NCBI RefSeq assembly: GCF_003024235.1
Contig: NZ_KZ679086.1
Coordinates: 213,546 to 277,545, forward strand
From: Arenimonas caeni
Lineage (GTDB): Bacteria; Pseudomonadota; Gammaproteobacteria; Xanthomonadales; Xanthomonadaceae
Reading direction: 5' to 3'
Length of the DNA stretch: 64,000 nucleotides
Part shown: positions 17,873-26,618 of the stretch, piece by piece
Layout of the letters: each line of letters begins with the position of its first letter
Numbering within the stretch: the first letter of the stretch is position 1
Made by a program: the position numbers and the translations under genes
Notes under the pieces: generated by a model
Seen by the model: the letters and a program-made list of their open reading frames with translations, nothing else
What the model was told of the DNA's origin: nothing
Database searches by the model: none

Positions 17873-18931
17873 ATGGATTCCCTCTCCCAGATCGTCCTGG
17901 GCGGCGCGGTTGCCGCCGCCATCGCCCCCGCCCGCCACCGGCGCGCGGCGCTCGCCGCCGGCGCCGCGCTCGGCACCCTGCCGGACCTCGACTCGGTGCC
18001 GATGTGGTTCCTCGGGCTCGACCCGGTCACCAGCATGACCTGGCACCGCGGCCCCTCGCATTCGCTGCTGGTGCTGGTGCCGCTGGCGGCGTTGCTGTGG
18101 TGGCTGTTCAGGCGCACCGGCGGGCGCGTGGCGGAGTCGCCGCGGCGCTGGTACTGGGCCATCACCCTGGCGCTGGTGACGCACCCGCTGCTCGACGCCT
18201 TCACCGTCTACGGCACGCAGCTGTGGTGGCCGCTGCCACCGTCGCCGGCGATGTGGTCGAGCGTGTTCATCATCGACCCCCTGTACACGCTGCCGCTGCT
18301 GGTCGCCTTCGTGTTCGCGCTGGTGCGCGGCTGGCGGCCCTCGGCGCAAACCGCGCTGGTGGCCGGGCTGGCGCTGAGCACGGCCTACCTGGGCTGGTCG
18401 CTGGTGGCCAAGGCGATGGTCGAGCGTGCCGCGGAAGACACGCTGGCGACGATGGGGCTGCCGGACGCGCCGCGCTTCTCGGTGCCGATGCCGTTCAACA
18501 CCCTGCTCTGGCGGGTGGTGGTGATGACGCCGGAAGGCTTCCTCGAGGGCGAGCGCTCGCTGGTGGCCGACGAAGGGCCGATGCGGTTCCGCGAGTACGC
18601 GTCGGACACGGCGGCGCTGGAAGAGGCCTCGGCTTTCCCGGCGGTGCGTCGCCTGCAGTGGTTCAACCGCGGCTTCATGAAGGCCCGGGAGCGCGACGGC
18701 CGGCTGGTGCTTTCGGACCTGCGCATGGGCGCCGAGCCCGACTACAGCTTCAACTTCGTGGTTGCCGAGCGCGAGGGCGAAGGCTGGCGCGCGATCACGC
18801 CTGAACAGGCCGCCTGGCCCTGGGAGGCGCGGCGCCGGCTGGCGACGATGTGGGAGCGGATCTGGGTGTCGCCGCCCGCGGAGCGGGCGGCGACGTCCCT
18901 CCAGGCCGGCTCGTCAGAAGTGGTCGACTGA
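17873..18931 (+). CDS. YdjM-family membrane-bound metal-dependent hydrolase-like protein
   Basis: A 352-aa integral membrane protein with about four hydrophobic segments in the first 190 residues. Histidine-rich motifs GTLPDLDSVP, HRGPSHSLL and THPLLDAFT are those of the YdjM/YbcI family (PF04307). A soluble C-terminal region of about 150 residues contains RLQWFNRGFM and PDYSFNFVV. E. coli YdjM is SOS-induced, but no LexA box was seen here. The biochemical role of the family is not established. Its stop overlaps the end of the convergent beta-lactamase-like gene by 18 nt. Confidence 0.8.
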   Translation: MDSLSQIVLGGAVAAAIAPARHRRAALAAGAALGTLPDLDSVPMWFLGLDPVTSMTWHRGPSHSLLVLVPLAALLWWLFRRTGGRVAESPRRWYWAITLALVTHPLLDAFTVYGTQLWWPLPPSPAMWSSVFIIDPLYTLPLLVAFVFALVRGWRPSAQTALVAGLALSTAYLGWSLVAKAMVERAAEDTLATMGLPDAPRFSVPMPFNTLLWRVVVMTPEGFLEGERSLVADEGPMRFREYASDTAALEEASAFPAVRRLQWFNRGFMKARERDGRLVLSDLRMGAEPDYSFNFVVAEREGEGWRAITPEQAAWPWEARRRLATMWERIWVSPPAERAATSLQAGSSEVVD

Positions 18932-20758
18932 GGGCCAGCTGGAAACCCCGTCGGCGATCTCGTCCATCATCTTCTTCATCGCCGCCGTGCTGCCGTTGTT
19001 GGCGTTGCTCACCGCCACCAGGCCAAAGCCGCCGGCACGCACGTCGTAGCTGGCGGTCGTGCCGCTCATTTCGCCGTTGTGGTAGTAGGGCGCGAGGATG
19101 CCGTCGGTGTGGCGCATGAAGCGCAGCAGGTCGATCGGGCGGGCGATCCAGCCGCCGTGCGAGTCGAAGCGCTCGGGCTTGACGCTCGAGTAGGCGCCAC
19201 CGCCGTAATAAACGACTTCGTCCGGGCGGCGGTCGGCCAGCTTGTCGCCGCCGATGACGATGTCGCCGGCGCCGGCGGGCTTTAGCAGGGTGTCGCGCAC
19301 GTAGGCCTCGTAACTCTTGCCGGTGCGCGCCTCGATCACCCGGCCCAGCAGGCAGTAGCCGAAGTTGGAGTACATGTCCGAACCCTTCAGGCCGGCGGGC
19401 GTGGTGCCCGGGGTGTAGCCCAGCGGATAGTTCTGCAGCGCCCAGTTGATCAGGCCGGCGTGGCCGGTTCCGCTGTAGGCGAACATCGGGTCGCTGCCGT
19501 TGCCGTCCTTGTCGATGCGGCGGAAGCCGGCCCGATGGCGGATCAGGTGGTCGACGGTGATGTCCTCGATGTCCTGGTTGTCCTGGGGCGTTGCATAGGT
19601 GCCGCCGAGGATGCTGCCGGCCCCGAAGACTTCGTCGCCCAGGTCGAGCGACGTGGTGTTCGCCAGGTTCACCACCGCCACGTGGGTGATCGGCTTGGAC
19701 ACGCTGGCGATGCGGAAACGGTGGCGCGGGCTCACCGGCATGCCGGTGTCCTTGTCGGCCACGCCGAAGCCGGCGGCATAGACCAGGCGGTCGTTGCGCA
19801 TCACCGCGATCGAGAGGCCCGGCATGTCGTTGGCGCGCATGTAGGCGCGGGCCTTGTCTTCGATGAGCTTCAGGTCCTTGGCGGCGAACGTCGTGTTGCG
19901 CCAGAGCATGTTGAAGCGCACGCCGTCGCCGCCGTTGAAGGCCTCGACGTAGTCCGGCTCCCAGGACTGGTAGCGGTAGTTGTCGAACACCGCCTGGTAG
20001 TGCGCCGCCGGCGTGCCGTGGCGTGCCGACCACTGCGGCCCGCCGGCCTTGGTCCAGATCGCCGCGTAGCGGTCGCCGCCGCCGTCGCGGTAGCCGCTGA
20101 CGACCTTCAGGCGGTAGCCCTGGCCGGTGAACTGGTTGAAGGCGGCTTGGTACTGGGCGGCGTTCAGGCCATGCCGTGCGACCCAGGCGGGACCGCCCTT
20201 CTCGAAGATCGCGGCGAAGCGCGGCGTGTTGCCGACCGTGTAGGCGCTGACATGGGCGAGCGAGTAGCCCTTGCCCACGAACTCATCCACGGCGGCCTGG
20301 TACTGGCGGGCGTCGAGCCCGTGGCGCGCGGCCCAGGCCGGACCGCCGGCCTTGGTCCAGATGGCGGCGTAGCGGGCTTCGCCGCCCACGCTGTAGCCGT
20401 TGATGAAGCTCAGGCGGTAGCCCTGCTGGCTGAAGCTGTTGAACGCGGCCTGGTACTGCTCGCCGCTCAGGCCGTGGCGGGCGGCCCAGGCCGGCCCGGC
20501 TTCCTTCCTCCAGACCGCGGCGTAACGGGCCTGGCCGCGGCCGCCGTCGTAGCCGCTGACCGAGACGAGGCGGTAGCCCTTGCCGGTGAACTCGGTGAAG
20601 GCTTCCTGGTACTTGTCGGCGGTCAGCCCGTGGCGGGCGACCCAGTCGGCGGCCGCCGCGGGGGCGACGGACGCAATCAGCACGCAGGCGGCCAGCGCCA
20701 GGCGTGGGAACCAACGCGAAACGGCCGGCGGGGGCCGGCTGAGGATATGCGCGGACAT
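18914..20758 (-). CDS. secreted five-repeat protein with C-terminal serine beta-lactamase-fold hydrolase (polyglycine-hydrolase-like)
   Basis: A 614-aa exported protein. A signal peptide (ending SVAPAAAAD) is followed by five tandem repeats of about 49 residues, each beginning W-x-ARHG, then YQAAF, GYRL and RYAAIW (bacterial tandem repeat domain 1 type). The C-terminal half (about 290-610) is a class C beta-lactamase/transpeptidase fold with SVSK (nucleophile Ser) and YSNFGY (YxN). The same architecture occurs in secreted polyglycine hydrolases that cut plant chitinase linkers, so a secreted endopeptidase or esterase is plausible. ATG at 20758 was chosen because it has GGAG upstream and an uninterrupted signal peptide. 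Confidence 0.85.
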   Translation of the reverse strand: MSAHILSRPPPAVSRWFPRLALAACVLIASVAPAAAADWVARHGLTADKYQEAFTEFTGKGYRLVSVSGYDGGRGQARYAAVWRKEAGPAWAARHGLSGEQYQAAFNSFSQQGYRLSFINGYSVGGEARYAAIWTKAGGPAWAARHGLDARQYQAAVDEFVGKGYSLAHVSAYTVGNTPRFAAIFEKGGPAWVARHGLNAAQYQAAFNQFTGQGYRLKVVSGYRDGGGDRYAAIWTKAGGPQWSARHGTPAAHYQAVFDNYRYQSWEPDYVEAFNGGDGVRFNMLWRNTTFAAKDLKLIEDKARAYMRANDMPGLSIAVMRNDRLVYAAGFGVADKDTGMPVSPRHRFRIASVSKPITHVAVVNLANTTSLDLGDEVFGAGSILGGTYATPQDNQDIEDITVDHLIRHRAGFRRIDKDGNGSDPMFAYSGTGHAGLINWALQNYPLGYTPGTTPAGLKGSDMYSNFGYCLLGRVIEARTGKSYEAYVRDTLLKPAGAGDIVIGGDKLADRRPDEVVYYGGGAYSSVKPERFDSHGGWIARPIDLLRFMRHTDGILAPYYHNGEMSGTTASYDVRAGGFGLVAVSNANNGSTAAMKKMMDEIADGVSSWPSVDHF

Positions 20759-20860
20759 GGCGGACTCCAGGGGTAGTCGGACAGGGGTGCGCCCGTCGCG
20801 ATCGGGTGCCTTCTTCACAACGAGGCCCGGCTGGACTTCCGGACGCCCTGGGGCCAGGTC

Positions 20861-21859
20861 TCAGGCGGCGCGGGCCGCGTCCCAGGCCTCGCCGGCGGCC
20901 AGTGCGTCGAAATAGTCGCGGGTCAGGCGCAGCTGCTCTTCGGCGCAGGTGGCGCGGTTGACCACGCCGCGGAAGGCGGCGTTCTCCGGGCGGTCCTTCG
21001 CGTACCAGCCCAGGTGCTTGCGGGCGATGCGCACGCCCGACTCCTCGCCGTAGAAGGCGTGCAGGCCTTCGAGATGGCCGAGCAGGATGTCGCGGACCTC
21101 GGCAACGCCGGGCTCGGGCAGCGTTTCGCCCGTGGCGAGGTAATGCGCCACCTCGCGGAAGATCCAGGGACGGCCCTGGGCGGCGCGACCGATCATCACC
21201 GCGTCGGCGCCGGTGTGGCGCAGCACGAAGGCGGCCTTCGCGGGCGAATCGATGTCGCCGTTGGCCAGCACCGGGATGCGCAGCGCCGACTTCACCTCGG
21301 CGATGGTGTCGTACTCGGCCAGCCCGGTGTAGTGCTGGTCGCGGGTGCGGCCATGGATGGCCAGTGCGGCGATGCCGCTGTCCTGCGCGATGCGGGCGAT
21401 GGCCAGCGCGTTCTTCCGGTCGGCGGCCCAGCCGGTGCGGATCTTCAGCGTCACCGGCACGTCCACCGCCGACACCACCGCCCGCAGGATCTCGGCCACC
21501 AGGGCTTCGTCGCGCATCAGCGCCGAGCCGGCCCAGGCGTTGCAGACCTTCTTGGCCGGGCAGCCCATGTTGATGTCGATGATCTGCGCGCCGTGGTCGA
21601 CGTTGTGTTTCGCGGCCTCGGCCATCACCGCCGGCACGGTGCCGGCGATCTGCACGCTGATGGGGTCAGGCTCGCCGGCGTGGTCCATGCGGTGGCGCGA
21701 CTTGGCGGTCTTCCAGAAGCGCGGGTCGGAGGTGGTCATCTCGGACACGCACAGGCCCGCGCCCAGCTGCTTGCAGAGCATCCGGAATGGCTTGTCGGTG
21801 ACGCCGGCCATGGGGGCCAGCACCACGCGGGGCTCGATGGCGTGCGGGCCGATGTGCAT
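20861..21859 (-). CDS. dusB: tRNA-dihydrouridine synthase (DusB-type)
   Basis: A 332-aa FMN enzyme that reduces uridine to dihydrouridine in the tRNA D-loop. Signatures are APMAGVTD near the N-terminus, NMGCPAKKV with the catalytic Cys, TLKIRTGW, HGRTRDQHYTG and ANGDIDS, followed by VMIGRAAQGRPW. The segments best match DusB. Unlike in many gammaproteobacteria, no fis gene follows; downstream is the unrelated beta-lactamase-like gene. The N-terminus MHIGPHAIEPRVVLAP is normal for the family. Confidence 0.9.
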   Translation of the reverse strand: MHIGPHAIEPRVVLAPMAGVTDKPFRMLCKQLGAGLCVSEMTTSDPRFWKTAKSRHRMDHAGEPDPISVQIAGTVPAVMAEAAKHNVDHGAQIIDINMGCPAKKVCNAWAGSALMRDEALVAEILRAVVSAVDVPVTLKIRTGWAADRKNALAIARIAQDSGIAALAIHGRTRDQHYTGLAEYDTIAEVKSALRIPVLANGDIDSPAKAAFVLRHTGADAVMIGRAAQGRPWIFREVAHYLATGETLPEPGVAEVRDILLGHLEGLHAFYGEESGVRIARKHLGWYAKDRPENAAFRGVVNRATCAEEQLRLTRDYFDALAAGEAWDAARAA

Positions 21860-21899
21860 GGGGCGGCATTCTAGCCGCCCGCGCCGCGCGGTGCCCGGA

Positions 21900-22994
21900 T
21901 CAGCGCCGGCCGCGGGGCCGGCGCCAGAACAGGAAGCCGGTGACCAGCAAAAACGCCGGCAGCAGGCCGGCGAAGGCCATCGCCAGCTTCATCGGCAGGC
22001 CGCCCACCGCCGCGACGTGCAGCGGGTAGATGGCGTTGGTGAGCCGGGCGCCGGGCTTGTCGGCCGTGGCGTCGTAATGCAGCAGGGTTTCGCGGCCGTC
22101 GCGCGAGGTGGTCACCACGCTGCGGCCGACCGGATGCCATTCGCCGGAAGCCTGGCCGCGGAAGCCGACCGCCGGGGCATCCGCCGCCGGTGGCGCGATG
22201 CGGGCGATGCGGCCGCCGGGGAGTTCGGCCCGTGCCCGGTCGAGCACGCGTGGCCAGTCGATGCGCGCGGGCAGGGTGGCTGGCGCGGCCGCCACCGGCG
22301 CCGGGTCTGCCCCCAGCGCGCCGACGATCACCGCGCGGAAGCCCGCGTGGTAGATCATGCCCAGGCCGGTGAGCGTGGCCAGCGCGAGCAGCGGCAGGGT
22401 GAGCGCGCCCGTGCTGCGGTGCCAGCTCAGCCAGCGCCGCGCCGGCGGGCCCGAACGCCAGCGCAGGTGTTCGAGCAGGCGGCCGCGTTTGGGCCACCAC
22501 AGGTAGAGCCCGCCGAGCAGCAGGAACATCGCGATCCAGCCGGCCACGCCCAGCACCTGCTTGCCGGTGGCGCCGCCGAGCAGCTCCACGTGCCAGTGGT
22601 GCAGCCACATCAGCCAGTCGTCGTGGTGGCTGCGTTCGAGCAGCAGCCGGCCGTCGTCGGGCGCGAAATAGGCGCGGTGGCCGTCGGCGAAGTAGGCCTG
22701 CCAGACAGGCAGCTGTTCGCGCGGCAGGTCGAGCACGGCCAGGCCGCGTGGCGTCCACTGCTCCAGCAGCCGGCCCATCACCACGCCGTCGGCGACCGGC
22801 GCGTGCCCGGCCAGCTGCGGCCGCGTGGCCAGCAGCAGCTCGGTGTGGAACACCAGCGCCGAGCCGGCCAGCGACACCAGCGCGAACAGCGTGCCGACGC
22901 TCATCCCCAGCCACAGGTGCAGCCAGGCCAGCAGCGCACGCAGCCGCCGTTTCAGGCGGCTGGGTGGGGCGGGCAGGGCCTGGCCGTCGGCCAT
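21900..22994 (-). CDS. PepSY-associated TM-helix membrane protein (iron-uptake-associated)
   Basis: A 364-aa inner-membrane protein with a transmembrane helix near residues 22-44, a periplasmic PepSY-containing region (FYFADGHRAYF-like segment, HHDDWLMWLHHWH), then further helices around 140-165, 195-215 and 335-358. It belongs to the PepSY-TM family (PiuB-like) often coded beside siderophore receptors and thought to be a membrane ferric reductase. Here it follows a TonB-dependent receptor by 8 nt on the same strand, supporting a role in releasing or reducing imported iron. Confidence 0.82.
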   Translation of the reverse strand: MADGQALPAPPSRLKRRLRALLAWLHLWLGMSVGTLFALVSLAGSALVFHTELLLATRPQLAGHAPVADGVVMGRLLEQWTPRGLAVLDLPREQLPVWQAYFADGHRAYFAPDDGRLLLERSHHDDWLMWLHHWHVELLGGATGKQVLGVAGWIAMFLLLGGLYLWWPKRGRLLEHLRWRSGPPARRWLSWHRSTGALTLPLLALATLTGLGMIYHAGFRAVIVGALGADPAPVAAAPATLPARIDWPRVLDRARAELPGGRIARIAPPAADAPAVGFRGQASGEWHPVGRSVVTTSRDGRETLLHYDATADKPGARLTNAIYPLHVAAVGGLPMKLAMAFAGLLPAFLLVTGFLFWRRPRGRR

Positions 22995-23002
22995 TGCCGG
23001 GC

Positions 23003-25114
23003 TCAGAAGCGGTGCGACCAGGCCACGCTCAGCACGCGCCCACGGCCGGCCACGTAGTCGTCGTTCGAGGGCGTGGTCTGCGAGTAGTAGCTGATGTACT
23101 GCTCGCCCAGCAGGTTCTGGATGCCCACCGAGAGCGTGCCCACCGGCAGGCCGATCCGCGCCTGCAGGTCGACGGTGGTGTAGCCGTCGAAGGAGGCCAC
23201 CTGCGTGCCGAAACGCTCGAAGTCGCGGTCGAAGGCACGGCTGGCCTGCAGGCGGGTGGCGATGGCGTCGGTCCAGGCCCGCTCCCAGAACAGGGTGGCG
23301 CGGTCGGGGCTGTTGTTGATGCCCTCGAGGTCGGTGTCGACGCGGCCGTCCTGGTCGCGGTCGTAGCGGCCGTCGGTGCGCGCGTAGGCCAGGCCGATGC
23401 GGTCACCCAAACCCAGGCGCAGGGCGATGTTGCCCTCGAGGCCGCGGATCTCGGTTTTCTGGCGGCTCACGTTGTAGGTGTCGGTGGCGGCGTCGTAGAC
23501 CAGCAGCGAACCCAGGTCCGAGTCAGACCAATAGGCGGCCAGGTGGGCGCTCCAGCGGCCGTCGTCGTAGTCCAGGCCGATCTCGCGGTTGTCGGCCACC
23601 ACCGGCGAGAGGTCGACCAGGCTGTCGACGTCCTGGCCGGGCACGCTGATCGCGCGCAGCACGCGGCCGACGTCGGCCACGGTGTAACCCTCGGCGTAGG
23701 AACCGTAGAAGGCCAGCGCGTCGGTCGCCTGCCAGGTGATGCCGGCATTGCCCAGCGTCTCCCGGGTCTTGGGGTTGCCGCCGGCGACGAGTTGGGCGCC
23801 GTAGACGGGCAGGGTGGTGTAGTCGTCGACCTCGAGCTCGCCGCGCTCGTGGCGCAGGCCGCCCACCAGGCTCACGCTGCCCAGCGTCCACTGCAGCTGG
23901 GCGAAGGGCGAGACCGAGGAATAGGTGGTTTCGGGCACCCAGTCCAGGCCGGCTTCGATCAGCTCCTGGGCGGTGGTGTCTCGGGCCAGGTCGAGGCCGA
24001 AGGTGGCCTGCAGCGGCAGGCCGCCGAGTTCCGGGTGCGACCAGCTGAACTTGCCGCCGAGTTTTTCCGACAGGTTCTGCGACTGGTCCTGCCAGATCGA
24101 GCCGGGGTCGTTGCGGAAGAAGTCCACCCAGGGCGAGGAGCCGTAGCGGGCGGCGAAGTCGAACCAGTACAGCTGGGCCTGCAGGTAACCACCGGCGAGG
24201 TCGCGGTCGGTGTAGTCGAGCGCGACCTGGCTCGTGCGGTTGCGCGGCGGATCCAGCGGGCGCTCGCCGCGCACCGAGGTGGCGGTGATGCCGGCGGCGA
24301 AATCGCCATTGACCGAAACATAGTCGCCCTTGCCGTCGAGCGAATAGTGGCTGGCGGTGAGCTGCAGGCGGCGGTCGTCGGCGAGGTTCCAGCCGAGCTT
24401 GGCGAAGTAGTTGGTGGCGCGCGAATCCATCAGGTCGCCCTGCACGCCGTTCACCGCCAGCGCGCGGCCGTCGCCGTCATGGTGCAGGCCTTCGGTGGCG
24501 TGCGACAGGCCGCCGACGAAGTCCATGGCGCCGCGCCGGGTGCCGTACAGCCAGGAAGCGCGGGTGCCGGTGGCGTCCGATTCGGTCGGCAGGGCGGTGC
24601 TGGCGCCCAGCGACACGTCGTGCCAGCTCGCGCCGTCCTCGTGCGGGGCGCGCGTGGTGATGATGTTGATGATGCCGCCCGAGGCGCCCAGGCCCTGCAG
24701 CGCGTTGGCGCCGTGGATGACCTCGATGCGCTCGATCATCGCCGGGTCGATCGTGTGGGCGTCGCGCGAGCCGTCGCGCAGCGGGGTGGACTGCGGCACG
24801 CCGTCGACCATGTACAGCGGCTGCCGGCCGCGCAGCGACTCGCCGAAGCTGGTCATCTTCTGGCGCGAGGGCGCGAAGGCCGGGATCAGGTTGGCCAGCA
24901 CCTGCGAGAGGTCGCTGGTGACCGCCAGCTGCTGCTCGAGCTGCGCCCGGTCGATGACGGTGATGGTGTTGGGCAGGGCCGACTCGGACCAGGGCAGGCG
25001 GCTGGTGCTGGCCGAGACGGTCAGCTCGTCGAGCACGGCCAACTCATCGTCGGCCAGGGCTGGCTGGGTCAGGATGCCGGCGAGGGCGAGGGCGAGCAGG
25101 GAAAAACGGGGCAT
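23003..25114 (-). CDS. TonB-dependent ferric-siderophore receptor
   Basis: A 703-aa outer-membrane receptor. It has a signal peptide (MPRFSLLALALAGILTQPALA), TonB-box-like LDELTVSAS, a plug domain (about 45-160) with RGRQPLYMVDGVP and IEVIHGANALQG, then a 22-stranded barrel ending in the aromatic terminal strand VLSVAWSHRF. It is most similar in layout to hydroxamate/citrate siderophore receptors, but the ligand cannot be fixed. The PepSY gene follows. A Fur-box-like palindrome lies 37 nt upstream of the start, so iron repression is likely. Confidence 0.9.
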   Translation of the reverse strand: MPRFSLLALALAGILTQPALADDELAVLDELTVSASTSRLPWSESALPNTITVIDRAQLEQQLAVTSDLSQVLANLIPAFAPSRQKMTSFGESLRGRQPLYMVDGVPQSTPLRDGSRDAHTIDPAMIERIEVIHGANALQGLGASGGIINIITTRAPHEDGASWHDVSLGASTALPTESDATGTRASWLYGTRRGAMDFVGGLSHATEGLHHDGDGRALAVNGVQGDLMDSRATNYFAKLGWNLADDRRLQLTASHYSLDGKGDYVSVNGDFAAGITATSVRGERPLDPPRNRTSQVALDYTDRDLAGGYLQAQLYWFDFAARYGSSPWVDFFRNDPGSIWQDQSQNLSEKLGGKFSWSHPELGGLPLQATFGLDLARDTTAQELIEAGLDWVPETTYSSVSPFAQLQWTLGSVSLVGGLRHERGELEVDDYTTLPVYGAQLVAGGNPKTRETLGNAGITWQATDALAFYGSYAEGYTVADVGRVLRAISVPGQDVDSLVDLSPVVADNREIGLDYDDGRWSAHLAAYWSDSDLGSLLVYDAATDTYNVSRQKTEIRGLEGNIALRLGLGDRIGLAYARTDGRYDRDQDGRVDTDLEGINNSPDRATLFWERAWTDAIATRLQASRAFDRDFERFGTQVASFDGYTTVDLQARIGLPVGTLSVGIQNLLGEQYISYYSQTTPSNDDYVAGRGRVLSVAWSHRF

Positions 25115-25150
25115 GGCGCATTCCGTTGGCTTGGGATGCGCGCATGGTAG

Positions 25151-25165
25151 TGAGAATGATTCGCA
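25151..25165 (-). promoter_or_regulatory. Fur box upstream of the siderophore receptor
   Basis: TGAGAAT-G-ATTCGCA matches the 7-1-7 Fur consensus at most positions. It falls between a -35-like TTGTAG and a -10-like TACCAT on the minus strand (17-nt spacing), where Fur would block polymerase. Confidence 0.7.
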
Positions 25166-25235
25166 ACTACAACCGCAAGAAAGCGGTTATCCCCGGGATG
25201 CCCCCGCCGGGGCTGGCCCGGGGACGGGGGCGGGC

Positions 25236-25571
25236 TCAGTCGGTGGTGTCGTCGATCGCCGCCCCGGGAGCGTTCTCCATCACCGAGCGGATGCCGTTGT
25301 CGCGCCCGCCGGCATCGGCATACATCTGGCTCTGGCCGATGACCTGGCCGTTGCCGGCCTTGAGCGTGAAGTAGCTGCGCCCGTCCTTGGCCTGCAGCCG
25401 CTCGAAGCGGCCCTCGTCGCCGGCGTTCTTGCGCACCGATTCGATGCCATTGAGGCAGCTTTCCTTGGCCTTGTAGCCCTCGCTGGTCAGGATGACCTGG
25501 CCATTGCCGGCCTTGAGGGTGAACTGGAACTCGCCGTTGCTGCGCTTGCCGATCTCGAACTTGCCTGCCAT
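25236..25571 (-). CDS. YegP family (DUF1508) protein
   Basis: A 111-aa protein made of two DUF1508 repeats of about 50 residues. Each has a FxFxLKAGNGQVI core (QFTLKAGNGQVIL near 16-28 and YFTLKAGNGQVIG near 67-79). It is a small cytoplasmic protein of unknown function, widespread in proteobacteria and sometimes linked to stress responses. It stands alone between the iron-uptake operon and the ribokinase gene. Confidence 0.88.
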   Translation of the reverse strand: MAGKFEIGKRSNGEFQFTLKAGNGQVILTSEGYKAKESCLNGIESVRKNAGDEGRFERLQAKDGRSYFTLKAGNGQVIGQSQMYADAGGRDNGIRSVMENAPGAAIDDTTD

Positions 25572-25661
25572 GGGGCCTCCCGGTGCGTGGTGGATGCCCG
25601 GGTGAGCCTAGGTAGCGGGGTGTTACCGGAGCGTCAAGGTGGCTTACACCGACAGTGCCAG

Positions 25662-26615
25662 CTACTCGGCTGCGGCCAGGTGCGGCATCGCCAGCGCGGC
25701 GCCGTGCTGTTCGGTGGAGCGGGCGGCGTAGCGGTTGGCGAAACCCACGGCATCGGCGAAAGGCGCCTCAGGGAGGGTGGCCAGCGCCGCAGCCAGCGCG
25801 CCGCTGAACGCGTCGCCGGCGCCGGTGGTGTCGACCACCCGGGCCGGTTCGGCGGCGAGGCGGTAGCAGGGCGCGTCGTCGCCGCGCCGGCGGCCGTCGG
25901 CATGCGAGACGAACACGCCGTGGCCGCCGAGCGTGATCACCCAGGTCGTGGCCTGCAGCGACTGGCACAGCGCATGCAGCGACTCGCCGGCCATCGCGTG
26001 CAGCGAATCGGGATCGACGGCGCGGCCACCGTGGCGCGCCAGCAGCGCGGCGAACTCCGTTTCGTTCGGCGTCAGCACGTCGGCCAGCGCCAGCAGGGTG
26101 TCGCTGGTGGGGGCATTGGCCGGCGCGGGATTGAGCACGGTGGTGGCGCCACAACCGCGACCGAGCGCGAGCGCGGCAGCCACGGCCCCGGCCGCCACTT
26201 CCAGCTGCGCCAGCACCACGCCGGCGCCGGCGAAGGCGGGGCGCGCGGCTTCGACGAAGCCTTCCGACAGCGCGGCATTGGCGCCGGGCGCGACGGTGAT
26301 GACGTTGCGTCCGCTGGCGTCCACGAAGATGCCGGCCGTGCCCGAGGGCAGGGCGGGGAACACCTCGGCATGCAGCTCGATGCCTTCGTCGCGGGCCAGC
26401 GCGCGCGCCGACGCCGCGGCGGCGTCTTCGCCCAGCGCGGTCAGGAAACCGGTGCGGGCCCCGGCACGGGCCGCGGCCACGGCCTGGTTGAAACCCTTGC
26501 CGCCCGGGCCGCTGGCGTAGGTGCCCAGGCGCGTGGCGCCCGGTGCCGGCAATTCATCGCTGCTCCAGACGTGGTCCTGGTTGTAGGAACCCACCACCAG
26601 CACCACGCCCGCCAT
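25662..26615 (-). CDS. rbsK: ribokinase-family sugar kinase
   Basis: A 317-aa PfkB-fold kinase. N-terminal VVGSYNQDHVW, GPGGKGFNQAVAAARAG and the C-terminal signature DTTGAGDAFSGALA with the catalytic Asp (GAGD) are typical of ribokinase. It would phosphorylate ribose at C5. The gene starts 3 nt after a concentrative nucleoside transporter on the same strand, so its ribose probably comes from imported nucleosides rather than from an Rbs ABC system. No nucleoside hydrolase is visible in the window. Confidence 0.87.
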   Translation of the reverse strand: MAGVVLVVGSYNQDHVWSSDELPAPGATRLGTYASGPGGKGFNQAVAAARAGARTGFLTALGEDAAAASARALARDEGIELHAEVFPALPSGTAGIFVDASGRNVITVAPGANAALSEGFVEAARPAFAGAGVVLAQLEVAAGAVAAALALGRGCGATTVLNPAPANAPTSDTLLALADVLTPNETEFAALLARHGGRAVDPDSLHAMAGESLHALCQSLQATTWVITLGGHGVFVSHADGRRRGDDAPCYRLAAEPARVVDTTGAGDAFSGALAAALATLPEAPFADAVGFANRYAARSTEQHGAALAMPHLAAAE

Positions 26616-26618
26616 GGA

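Noticed and set aside
20861..21859. dusB-fis operon
   Set aside because: No fis-like small helix-turn-helix gene lies downstream; the next gene is an unrelated secreted hydrolase.
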